Positions 19,328 through 27,481 of a stretch of DNA of 64,000 nt are shown here, in pieces. A program made the position numbers and the translations under genes. The notes under the pieces were generated by a model that had not been told where the DNA came from, searched no databases, and saw nothing but the letters and a program-made list of their open reading frames with translations. Location of the stretch: positions 744,001-808,000 of the forward strand of contig NZ_JBGEDP010000001.1 in assembly GCF_041206865.1 (NCBI RefSeq), read 5' to 3'. The DNA is from Mycobacterium sp. HUMS_12744610. GTDB lineage: Bacteria > Actinomycetota > Actinomycetes > Mycobacteriales > Mycobacteriaceae. Every line of letters begins with the position of its first letter. Position 1 is the first letter of the stretch.

Positions 19328-19927
19328 TTAGTCGAATCCGGCTAGTGTGATTCTCAAGGCTTGTTCCAGTTGAATGTGGAGCGGTGGACTCGTTTTGGTG
19401 TCCGTGCTAAGCCAGCGCCGAAGTATGAATTGTGCAGTGGCCAAACCCGTGTGGACCAGCAGCGAGGGGCGGATGTCGGTCACCGCGTCGACGTCCATAT
19501 GCGTAGCGACCAGTTCGATGAGCCGGTGGTTATCGTTCTCGCTGATCAGCGCCGATTCGCCCAGTAGGTGGGGGGCGGTCCGGATGGCTTCTCGCCAGTA
19601 TTGCAGATTCTGATTTGCTTTGTCCCAAGCGGTTTCGATAAGCAGACGCATCAGAGTTTCGGTTGCTGATGCATCGGACGGCTGGGCGCGGTAGGACGCA
19701 ACGATTTCGGCGACCGTTTGCCGGACGGGTGCGACAAGCAGGTCTTCCTTGGTGGGTGCGTAGCGGAAGTAGGTACTGATCGAGATTCCGGCCGCGGCCG
19801 CGATGTCCTCGGTTGTCACGGCAGCGAATCCGCGTTCGGCGAAAAGCTGGTGTGCGGTGTTCTGGATCTCGGAGATCAACTCGGCGCGGCGTCGGTCCCG
19901 TAACGAGCGGATGTTTGCTGACGGCAT
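19328..19927 (-). CDS. TetR-family transcriptional regulator
   Basis: About 199 residues from ATG 19927, preceded by GAAGGTG; an upstream in-frame start at 19963 also exists. The N-terminal HTH is AVTTEDIAAAAGISISTYFRYAP read from about residue 33. The C-terminal ligand domain has the look of mycobacterial TetR proteins but no ligand can be named. The 12-mer AGTAGCGTAGCG, also found in the palindrome at 26284, lies at 19983-19994, about 56 bp upstream of the start, so this gene may belong to the same local circuit as the mmpL operon. Confidence 0.85.
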   Translation of the reverse strand: MPSANIRSLRDRRRAELISEIQNTAHQLFAERGFAAVTTEDIAAAAGISISTYFRYAPTKEDLLVAPVRQTVAEIVASYRAQPSDASATETLMRLLIETAWDKANQNLQYWREAIRTAPHLLGESALISENDNHRLIELVATHMDVDAVTDIRPSLLVHTGLATAQFILRRWLSTDTKTSPPLHIQLEQALRITLAGFD

Positions 19928-19973
19928 GCCATCACCTTCGTCAATGTGACATTCCAACTGCATTATGAGCTAT

Positions 19974-19994
19974 GGTACGAACAGTAGCGTAGCG
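19974..19994. promoter_or_regulatory. Candidate operator upstream of a TetR gene
   Basis: GGTACGAACAGTAGCGTAGCG. Its reverse complement shares CGCTACGCTACT exactly with the palindromic site at 26283-26294. It lies 47-67 bp upstream of the TetR start at 19927. Binding is inferred from sequence sharing only. Confidence 0.45.
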
Positions 19995-20355
19995 AAACCG
20001 AAAGTACTGGGGGTATTTCCTTGCCGGTGTCGCAGCGTCGGGTGCCGTGGGTTGCGTGGGGAATTGCGGCTACCCGCATGAGTATTCGCTGCCGAGTGCG
20101 CCCGGAAGCGTCCGCCGATCGGGTCCGCGTTTCGCACCGCGGTCTGGACGGCACAGCTTCAGTACCCACTCATGGCTGTGTCACCAGTACGCTCGTGCTA
20201 GCCCCGTTTACCGCACTCGCGGCTCTTGCAGTTGCGCTTGCGGCTGCACGCATATCCAACGGTCTGCAAAGACATCGTCTTCCCCGAAGGGGGATTTGAG
20301 GAATGTCATCCCGCCACCTCCTCGTCGAAAGGTCTATCCCCGAAGTGAAGTCGTA

Positions 20356-20967
20356 GTGTCGGTTGACGTACCGTTCCGCGCGGCGCCAGATTCCGAGACC
20401 GGTACCGGGGGCAGCACCGCAATCCTCGATGCTGCCCGAGCGGTCGCAACGGCGGGCGGTTTCAAGGCCGTGCGTCTCAAGACGGTGGCCAAGCAAGCTG
20501 GCATCACTGTCGGGTCACTGTATGACCATTTCGCGTCGAAGACCGACCTGCTGGTGACGCTGCTCGCCCGTGAGTTCGAGCGGGTGAATCAGGAACGCGA
20601 CTGGAGCACGTGCGCCGCTTCCCCGAGTGACCGACTGGGATCGTTGACAGCGCGGCTCCACGACGAGTGGCAGCAAAACCTGCAGCTCACCGAGGCCGTG
20701 GTTCGGGCATTCGTTATGGCGGGCACAGACGAAGCCTTGACAGTGCAACACGCCGCCGACGTCGTCGAAAGCATGCTGGCGCGCACGGTTGGTGGGCCGA
20801 CGCAGGGAGCTTGCGAGCGACAGATCGCCGGAGTCATCGCAGATATCTGGCTGGCCAATCTAATGGCTTTCGTCGTCGGACGGGCGACAGCAGCGGAGGC
20901 GCGCGAGCGCATTGATCGAGGTCTGCAGCGCATTCTTGCTGCGTGGAACGCGAGCAAGAGCGCATAG
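20356..20967 (+). CDS. KstR-like TetR-family regulator
   Basis: 203 residues from GTG 20356. The N-terminal HTH segment is VRLKTVAKQAGITVGSLYDH. Beyond it the protein follows the KstR pattern closely as I remember it: LLVTLLAREFERV, then LTEAVVRAFVMA, and IADIWLANLMAFVVGRATA. KstR represses cholesterol and fatty-acid catabolic genes in mycobacteria and is released by acyl-CoA-type ligands. Whether this paralogue senses a steroid CoA ester is unknown. It stands alone, with a palindrome-rich spacer separating it from the DUF6188 gene. The start is uncertain because the frame is open far upstream. Confidence 0.8.
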   Translation: MSVDVPFRAAPDSETGTGGSTAILDAARAVATAGGFKAVRLKTVAKQAGITVGSLYDHFASKTDLLVTLLAREFERVNQERDWSTCAASPSDRLGSLTARLHDEWQQNLQLTEAVVRAFVMAGTDEALTVQHAADVVESMLARTVGGPTQGACERQIAGVIADIWLANLMAFVVGRATAAEARERIDRGLQRILAAWNASKSA

Positions 20968-20969
20968 CA

Positions 20970-21003
20970 ATACTAATAGTATCGGTGCGCTACTAGCGGT
21001 AGC
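20970..21003. promoter_or_regulatory. Two adjacent palindromes, candidate TetR operators
   Basis: ATACTAATAGTAT (20970-20982) is a palindrome apart from its centre. GCTACTAGCGGTAGC (20989-21003) matches the core of the 26284-26308 palindrome (GCTACTAGTAGTAGC) at 13 of 15 positions. They sit between the KstR-like gene and the DUF6188 gene and could control the latter. Confidence 0.5.
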
Positions 21004-21042
21004 ATAGGTAGGCGACTCGCTGGTGCGTCGAAGGGAGTGGTT

Positions 21043-21489
21043 ATGTACACGCAATGGATCGAGCAGTGCACCGTGCAACGAGTCTCGCTGCACGAAGGGC
21101 TGGTAGTCGACCTGGACGATCACAACCAGCTGGTGATTTCCCGACCGATGCGGCTGACCCTCCCTCCGGCAGCAGGCTGGCCTGAGGAAGAAGTGTTGAT
21201 CGACCCTATCAATCTTTCGGCCGAGGAGCGGCCACTGTTGGACCTGGCCGGAGCGATCTGCACGCGTGCCTGGTGCGACGACGACGGTGCGCTGCATCTG
21301 TGTTTCTCCCGCGGCCACCGCATCGATGTCGACCCGGATGCGGCGGCGACTTCGTGGGAGCTCTATGGCAAGTGCCACGGCTACATGGCGTGTCTGCCGC
21401 GGGGTCGAGTCCGGGTGATTCGGCACGACCTTCCTGTTGACGAGAATGACTTAGACGCAACACAATCAGTGGCCATGGCGCATCAGTAG
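21043..21489 (+). CDS. DUF6188 family protein
   Basis: About 148 residues from ATG 21043, with GGGAG upstream. The family is mycobacterial, and the sequence shows its hallmarks: VSLHEGLVVDLDDHNQLVIS, then SWELYGKCHGYMACLPRGRV. It is soluble, with no signal peptide or membrane segment. Function is unknown. The palindromes immediately upstream suggest control by one of the local TetR proteins. It is followed by a convergent hydrolase gene. Confidence 0.8.
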   Translation: MYTQWIEQCTVQRVSLHEGLVVDLDDHNQLVISRPMRLTLPPAAGWPEEEVLIDPINLSAEERPLLDLAGAICTRAWCDDDGALHLCFSRGHRIDVDPDAAATSWELYGKCHGYMACLPRGRVRVIRHDLPVDENDLDATQSVAMAHQ

Positions 21490-21603
21490 CCGCGCGCCTG
21501 GCGACAGGACGGCACAAGCGCCGAAGGCGTGCGAACGATAGATCGAGCCATCTCGATGGGTGTCCGACGTGTCAGCCGGGGCGGGTGCAGGTTCGCTGGA
21601 TGC

Positions 21604-22500
21604 TTACGTCGGGGTCCTTGTGGTGCGGTCGAGGAAGTCGGTGACCGCGGCGGTAAACGCGTCGTTGTTGTCGCCGGCAACCATGTGACCGGTGCCGGTG
21701 ACGTCCGTCGTTTCGGCGTGCGGGACGAGCTGGAGGAATTCGTTGACGGTTTCCTGGGAGACTACGTCTGACAGTGCGCCGCGTACTAACAGCGTTGGGG
21801 CCGTGATTCGACGTGCTCCTTCGGCGAGAAATCCGCTGATGGCGTCGAACTCCTCGCTGCCTGTCATGAGATTGCCTTGCAGGACATCGAAGTTGGAGCT
21901 GATGAACGCTGGGTCCCAGCGCCAGATCCATCGTCCGTCGCTACGTTGCCGCAGGACCTTGTGCAGGCCGTCGAGATTTTCGGGTCGCGCGCGCCGGGGG
22001 TTGTATTCGGCGATGATGTCGGCGGCGTCATTGAGTGAGCCGAATCCGTCGGGGTGGGCGGCCATGAATGACACGACGCGACGGGCTCCATGAAATTCGA
22101 TCCGCGGGGTGATGTCGACCAGGACAACGGCTGCCCAGAGGTCGGGTGGGGCCAGCAGATGGGTAGCGAGGATGATCAGCCCACCCAGCGACGCGCCGAC
22201 GACGGCGGGGGGACTGTCGGCGCTGACGTGTCCTCGTACCGAGATCAGATCGGATACGAACCGTTCGACGTCGTATTGTCCGATCGGGTCCCAGTCGCTG
22301 TCGCCGTGACCTCGTGTGTCGTAGGCGACGACGGTGTAGCCGTGGGAATGGAGTCGACGAGCGGTGGTGGCCCACGCGTGACGGTTCTGACCGCCGCCAT
22401 GGAGGAGCAGCACGACGGGGCGAGTCGCGGCGTGCCGGTAGCAGTCGGCCACGAGAGTGATCCCGTCGCTGGTGCGGATGCGCTCCTGGCTAATTGTCAT
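21604..22500 (-). CDS. Alpha/beta-fold hydrolase
   Basis: 298 residues from ATG 22500, overlapping the mmpL stop by 4 bases. LLLHGGGQNRHAW is the oxyanion-hole strand, VVGASLGGLI the nucleophile elbow (Ser), and GTGHMVAGDNNDAF the catalytic His. ISADIA-type acid residues are not clear, but the Asp before TVNEFL fits. The fold is of the esterase, C-C hydrolase or lactonase group, and the substrate cannot be told. Coupling to an MmpL suggests it modifies or releases a lipid handled by that transporter. Confidence 0.8.
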   Translation of the reverse strand: MTISQERIRTSDGITLVADCYRHAATRPVVLLLHGGGQNRHAWATTARRLHSHGYTVVAYDTRGHGDSDWDPIGQYDVERFVSDLISVRGHVSADSPPAVVGASLGGLIILATHLLAPPDLWAAVVLVDITPRIEFHGARRVVSFMAAHPDGFGSLNDAADIIAEYNPRRARPENLDGLHKVLRQRSDGRWIWRWDPAFISSNFDVLQGNLMTGSEEFDAISGFLAEGARRITAPTLLVRGALSDVVSQETVNEFLQLVPHAETTDVTGTGHMVAGDNNDAFTAAVTDFLDRTTRTPT

Positions 22501-25500
22501 GTGGTCCGATGTGGTCGGCCGTTGTGAGTCAGGGGTTTCCGTTGCGGCCACCAGCTCGCTTCGCGCAGCAGTGTGGCGATCGCGGGAACCGTGAGCGTGC
22601 GAACGACGAAGGTATCCAGAAGTAGGCCGCAGCCAATGATGAACCCGGCTTGGATCATGATCGCGATGGAGCCGACGATCAGGCCGAACATGCTGGCGGC
22701 GAAGATGAGCCCGGCCGAAGTGATGACTGAGCCGGTATTTGCGACGGTTCGCAGGACGCCGACGCGAATGTTGTGGGTCGATTCTTCGCGTAGTCGCGAG
22801 ATGAGCAGCATGTTGTAGTCGGCGCCGACGGCCACCAGGATTATGAACGCTAGAAGCGGTACGGGCCAGGCGATTTCCTTGCCGAGGCCATATTGAAAGA
22901 CGAGGGTTCCCAGTCCGAGCGCGGCGCCGTAGTTGAGCACGACGGTACCCAACAGGTAGAGCGGGGCGACCAGGGCGCGCAGCAATACGACCAAGATGAG
23001 GCCGACGATGACGAGGGTCGCAAAGGCCAGCTGATGAAAGTCGGCGGAAAGCAGGCGTTGGATGTCGGAGTTGACGGCGGGGAATCCGGCCATCGACACC
23101 GTGGCGTTGGCCAGCGAGGTGTTGGGTCGTGCGGCATCGGCGATCTCGGTGATTTTGTGGGCGAGGTTCATCGCGTCGCTGCTGTAGGGGTCGTAACTGG
23201 ATTCGATGGCGAAACGCGCGGTTTTGCCGTCGGGCGACAGGAAATGCTTTGCGACGTCGGCGAATTGGCGGTTCTCGAAGGCATTGGTGGGAAGGTAGAA
23301 GCCGCTGGCGTTGTCTGAGCCGGCGGTGGTTCGTGCGGAATTCTGCAGTTGGGTGGCGATTTGGCTCATGCCCGACAGCATTTCGATGTTGCTGTCGGCC
23401 AGGGTGTGCACGCCGGTGGCGAGGGCCTGTGCGCCGGAGGCGAGTTGGCTGATGCCGCTTTGGAGGCGGCGGATGTTGCCGGCCAGGTCGGCAGGGTCGC
23501 CGAGTGCTCCGAAAGCCTTGTCCAGCGACGTGATTGCGTTTTGGACGTCGGCCACGGTGCCGGCCGCGGTGTCGCTGCCGGGCTGGTAAAGGTCGCCGAG
23601 GTTGGCGAGCTGGTTGAAGAAGCCGGTATGGCGCAGGGTCACCAGGATCTGCACCTGGTCGCGGAGTTGGGCGCATTCCGGTGTGGTCGCACACCATGGG
23701 GAGGTGTTGAGCGCACCGACGAGCGGGTCGATGGCGGCGATTGCGTTTTGGGCTTGGTCGGCTTGCTGGCGCAGTCCCGGACCGGTTCGGATGGCTTGGT
23801 CGACGGCCGGGGCGGTAGCCGAAAGCTGCTGTAGCAGCGGACGGAACCGCTGGACTTGGGATCCACTGGATTGGGCCTGGGTGAGGATCCCGGTCAACGG
23901 TGTCAACGCGGTGCGCAAGGTGGTGTCCAGTTGCGCGAGACCGCCGGCGAGTTGGTCGGCGCCGTGGGTGAGTTTGGCCAGGTCATCCTTATGGGCGTCT
24001 CCCTTGGCGACCGCGCCGGCCATCTTGTTACCGATCTGGCCGTTTTGCCACGACAGTTGAGCCTGGTCCAGGCGTGCGCCCGTGGGCCGGGTGACACCGG
24101 AGACCTTGGTGACACCAGGCAGTTGCGAGACCCGAGACGCCATTTCATCCAGGTCGGCCAGGGCCTTGCTGGTGCGCATATCAGTGGGCGATTCAACCAG
24201 CATGAATTCGGTGATGATGACGTCCTTGCGAAAGTGGCGGTCCAGCAGGTGATACCCCTCATTGCTGGCGGTGGTCGCCGGCTGTCCTTGGCGATCGTCG
24301 TAGCTGATGTGCATAGTCAGCGCGACGGCCGCCAGGCCTAGCACCAGGGCCAGACTGGCGACCAGCAGTGGAACGGGTCGACGCACCACGGCCACGGCGA
24401 TCCAGTTCCAGTAGCGGCGTGTGCGGTCGGCCTTGGGTTCACCGATGCCGCGTTTGGCCGCCAGCGCCAACACCGGGGGAAATAAAGTCACCGTGGCCGC
24501 AAATCCGACAAAGACGGCGATTGCGCACGCGGGACCCAACGCGGCGAACACGCTCAACTTCGCGAACACCATGGCCAGAAACGCAAACGCCACGGTGGCG
24601 GCCGAAGCCAAAATCACGCGCCCGATGGTGGCGGTCGCGTTGATCACCGACAGATCCGGCGGGACGTTTTGGCGTCGCTGCTCGTGATATCGACTGATCA
24701 AGAACACCGAATAATCGGTGCCGGCACCCAGCAAGATCACCGTCATGAAGGCGATGGTGAACTGCGACACCGGCATGCCCGATTCGCCCAACGCTGATAG
24801 CACTCCGCGCCCCACCGCCAGGCTCACGCCGATGACCAGCAGCGGCAGCAAGGCGGTAAACACCGACCGATACACGACCAGCAAAATCATCGCGATCAGG
24901 CCTGCTGTCGCGACCGAGATGACAACCAAATCCTCTTCGGCCGAAGCGATTTGATCGCGGAAGGTGGCCGGGGGCCCGGTGACGCGAACATCGGTGGGTG
25001 AGCCGCTAAATGCCTGGGCGGCGATCGTGCGGACCGCCTGGACCGATTCGGCAGCTTTGAGATCGCCCAGCGTTCCGGCCACTCCCACCGGCACATACCA
25101 GGCTTTGCCGTCTTGGCTGACTGCCTGGCTTGCGGTGACTGGGTCGGCCAACAAGTCTTGAACCAAGCGCACATGCTCCGAATCGGCACGCAACCGGGAA
25201 ATCATCGCGTTGTAGCGTCCGCGCACCGGCGCAGTCAGGCCCGCCGGATCCTCCATCGCGACAAATATCGTCGTCTTGGATCCCTGCTCGCCGAAGGCCG
25301 CGCCCATGCGGTCTACCGTCTGAAGCGATGGCGCATCGCGCGGTATGAGATTCACTGACTGCTGTCTAACAACGGTTTCCAGCTGCGGGAACAGCACCGC
25401 CAGGGCAGCGGCGCTCACCACCCACATGCCGATGATCAGCACCTTATGTCGGATACTGAAACCCGCCAAGCGCGCTAGCCGATCGCTGTACGCGCCCTCA

Positions 25501-25583
25501 CCGGCCGCAACCTTTTGAAGTCGCTCCCGAACAGGGCGACTCAAGGTCGCCACGCCCGAAGAGACCCACCCGTTGTCTGCCAT
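22497..25583 (-). CDS. mmpL: MmpL/RND-family lipid transporter
   Basis: About 1028 residues from ATG 25583 (GTG 25613 is a longer option). The layout is MmpL-like: a first membrane helix near residues 45-65, a periplasmic domain, a five-to-six-helix bundle with GAGTDYSVFLISRYHEQRR, a long second periplasmic domain rich in Gln/Ala coiled segments, and a second bundle with VAVGADYNMLLISRLREES. The two Asp-Tyr pairs are the proton-relay residues known from MmpL3-type proteins. Such proteins export cell-envelope lipids or siderophores. No mmpS lies in this operon; a hydrolase follows with a 4-base overlap. A candidate operator sits just upstream at 25615-25640. Confidence 0.9.
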   Translation of the reverse strand: MADNGWVSSGVATLSRPVRERLQKVAAGEGAYSDRLARLAGFSIRHKVLIIGMWVVSAAALAVLFPQLETVVRQQSVNLIPRDAPSLQTVDRMGAAFGEQGSKTTIFVAMEDPAGLTAPVRGRYNAMISRLRADSEHVRLVQDLLADPVTASQAVSQDGKAWYVPVGVAGTLGDLKAAESVQAVRTIAAQAFSGSPTDVRVTGPPATFRDQIASAEEDLVVISVATAGLIAMILLVVYRSVFTALLPLLVIGVSLAVGRGVLSALGESGMPVSQFTIAFMTVILLGAGTDYSVFLISRYHEQRRQNVPPDLSVINATATIGRVILASAATVAFAFLAMVFAKLSVFAALGPACAIAVFVGFAATVTLFPPVLALAAKRGIGEPKADRTRRYWNWIAVAVVRRPVPLLVASLALVLGLAAVALTMHISYDDRQGQPATTASNEGYHLLDRHFRKDVIITEFMLVESPTDMRTSKALADLDEMASRVSQLPGVTKVSGVTRPTGARLDQAQLSWQNGQIGNKMAGAVAKGDAHKDDLAKLTHGADQLAGGLAQLDTTLRTALTPLTGILTQAQSSGSQVQRFRPLLQQLSATAPAVDQAIRTGPGLRQQADQAQNAIAAIDPLVGALNTSPWCATTPECAQLRDQVQILVTLRHTGFFNQLANLGDLYQPGSDTAAGTVADVQNAITSLDKAFGALGDPADLAGNIRRLQSGISQLASGAQALATGVHTLADSNIEMLSGMSQIATQLQNSARTTAGSDNASGFYLPTNAFENRQFADVAKHFLSPDGKTARFAIESSYDPYSSDAMNLAHKITEIADAARPNTSLANATVSMAGFPAVNSDIQRLLSADFHQLAFATLVIVGLILVVLLRALVAPLYLLGTVVLNYGAALGLGTLVFQYGLGKEIAWPVPLLAFIILVAVGADYNMLLISRLREESTHNIRVGVLRTVANTGSVITSAGLIFAASMFGLIVGSIAIMIQAGFIIGCGLLLDTFVVRTLTVPAIATLLREASWWPQRKPLTHNGRPHRTT

Positions 25584-25614
25584 CCCCCGCCCCGCTACTT
25601 CGAAAGAAATCAAC

Positions 25615-25640
25615 GGTATCGCAACAGTACTACCAGTACC
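25615..25640. promoter_or_regulatory. Candidate TetR operator upstream of mmpL
   Basis: The site begins GGTATCGCAACAGTACTACC. It matches the 26278-26303 sequence at 20 of 26 positions, including GGTATCGC and TACTA. It lies about 30 bp upstream of the chosen mmpL start. Confidence 0.5.
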
Positions 25641-26277
25641 CTTCTACCTGCCCGGCGAAACCGCCACCGGTGTCCGAAGCTCTCTGATCGCCGCCGCGCA
25701 ACCAGCCGCTTCAGGCGGTGACCAACGCGCCGTCGACGGTCCAGCATGTCCGGTACAGCGACACGTGATCCCTTTGCGCACAGGCGGTTTGACAATGACG
25801 ATGCACCGACTCCGAAACAGTGACCGCTTCATGAACGGCGCAGGCGAAATCCCAGCCGGGAGATCAACCTGATCGGCTCGTCGCGCACGTGGTCATACAT
25901 TTCCCGGTTCATCAACTCGTCGTCCAAGTAGGAGCAGGAGCGAGGAGGGTAGTGACGGGGACGAACGCGGCCGCGGTCATCAACCGGCGGCTGTCGGTGT
26001 AGGCGCCGAGTGATACCGCGGCGGACCAGCCTGAAATCGCGAACCCCCCGCGCCCACACATGCGTCTTGGTTAGCCCAAGCGGCACATTCATCGCCGACC
26101 AGCCCCGCCCGTCTGTGCGATTCCCCCTCGCGCCCGCCGGCAGAGTTCGTTCGTCCGCCACACGAACCGGCCTGTGGTGGCCGCGCCCTGGAGCTGCTCA
26201 ACCAGGGATCGTCCGACCCGCTGCCCGATCATGCGTCCTCCTTCGCCCCACAGACCCTTACAGACAAGTGTACTAGT
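25641..26277. other. Intergenic stretch, no gene supported
   Basis: About 640 bp between the mmpL start and the TetR operator. A minus-strand frame at 25829-26161 is open, but its composition and arginine-rich sequence look like chance, and I recognise no domain. It may be the residue of a deleted gene. Confidence 0.35.
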
Positions 26278-26308
26278 GGTATCGCTACGCTACTAGTAGT
26301 AGCGTAGC
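26278..26308. promoter_or_regulatory. Perfect palindrome, likely TetR operator
   Basis: Within this interval 26284-26308 has two perfect 12-base arms (GCTACGCTACTA and its complement) around one central G. It ends 79 bp before the TetR start at 26388. Length and symmetry fit a TetR-dimer site. Related sites lie at 25615, 20989 and 19974. Confidence 0.65.
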
Positions 26309-26387
26309 CGTCTAGGGGTCGAATCAATCGACCGATGCAGCCGCGATTCGGTGCCGGCCAGCTACGCGCGAGGTTTACGGTGACTAC

Positions 26388-27029
26388 ATGGAGCGCGACA
26401 CCCTGGAATTCCCGGTCGACGACGATGATGACGTCGACCCGCGCCTGTTGCGCTCACGAACCCGGCTATTGGATGCGGCCACCAAACTCCTGAGCGCCGG
26501 CGGCATCGAAGCCGTCACCATCGACGCGGTCACCAAAGCCTCCAAAGTCGCGCGCACGACCCTGTATCGCCACTTCAGCAGCTCCACTCAACTGCTTGCC
26601 GCCACATTTGAAAGGCTGCTGCCGCAGGTCCACCCTGCACCGGAGACGGGATCGTTGCGCGACCAACTCATCGAACTGTTGAGCCGACAGGCCACGCTGT
26701 TCCAGGAGGCACCGCTGCACGTCACCACCCTGGCCTGGGTCGCGCTTGGCCGCACACCAAACGGCACCCAGGAAACCCACGACCGGCACGCGCTGCGCAC
26801 ACGGATCATCGACCAGTATCGCCAGCCATTCGATGCCCTGTTGCAAAGCCCCGAAGCCCGCGCCGACCTCGACGATTTCGACCCGGAGCTCATCCTGTGT
26901 CAACTCGTCGGGCCAGTGGCGTTTGCCCGACTCACCGGGCTGCGTGCCATCGATCGTCAAGACTGTGAGCGCATCGTCGATGACTTCCTCGCCGCGCACC
27001 GCCGCAAGGCCGATGAGCCCGCATCGTAG
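26388..27029 (+). CDS. TetR-family transcriptional regulator
   Basis: 213 residues. An acidic N-terminal tail (DDDDDVDPR) precedes the HTH: VTIDAVTKASKVARTTLYRH, preceded by TRLLDAATKLLSAGG. The ligand domain is not diagnostic. It is divergent from the mmpL-hydrolase operon, with a perfect palindrome upstream of its own start and a related site in front of mmpL. The simplest reading is a repressor of itself and of the transporter operon. Confidence 0.85.
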   Translation: MERDTLEFPVDDDDDVDPRLLRSRTRLLDAATKLLSAGGIEAVTIDAVTKASKVARTTLYRHFSSSTQLLAATFERLLPQVHPAPETGSLRDQLIELLSRQATLFQEAPLHVTTLAWVALGRTPNGTQETHDRHALRTRIIDQYRQPFDALLQSPEARADLDDFDPELILCQLVGPVAFARLTGLRAIDRQDCERIVDDFLAAHRRKADEPAS

Positions 27030-27279
27030 GCCACCGTCCGCAAACCCCTCTTTCCGCAGCAGCCGCTTCACTTTGTCCTCCAAGACTTCAGGACTTCATG
27101 CTCGACGGTGAGGTCTTTGATGGTTTCCCTATAGACCAACCGCCAACGTCACCAGCGGGCCTATGTCGCCGAAGTGTCTTCTGGTGCGGGGTGCAGCAGA
27201 AAGTAGGCGTTTAGGTCGATGTCTTAGCGACCGTCGGGCGCTATTGAGAAAGGTGCGTTGGATGTTGCAAAACTCGCGT

Positions 27280-27443
27280 GTTCTCCGAGGCTGTCTACGG
27301 CGATCCGCTTTGGTTCGCGTGGCCCAATCACATGAAGATCTTCTGCAACAACAAGGGCGTTGTCGCCAAGTCCACCCACGTGTGCAACAACTACCTTCCC
27401 CGGGGAAATGTCGGTCTGGAACTGGAGCTAACCCCGCCCTAGT
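27280..27443 (+). pseudogene. C-terminal fragment of an unknown, possibly exported protein
   Basis: A plus-strand frame reads [20 protein letters not shown], later [20 protein letters not shown], with a stop at 27441-27443. Its composition (two Cys, aromatic residues, no Arg bias) is protein-like and unlike its shadows, but there is no upstream start in frame. I do not recognise the family. The rest of 27030-27481 shows nothing. Confidence 0.35.
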
Positions 27444-27481
27444 CCCGCCGCGGTCGGGACTGCATGCACCTCAGCAATGCC

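Noticed and set aside
21604..23697. A single 697-residue protein on the minus strand
   Set aside because: Only the last 298 codons are the hydrolase; the upstream part is an out-of-frame reading of mmpL.
25829..26161. Possible 110-residue minus-strand gene
   Set aside because: Arginine-rich chance composition, no ribosome site and no recognisable domain.
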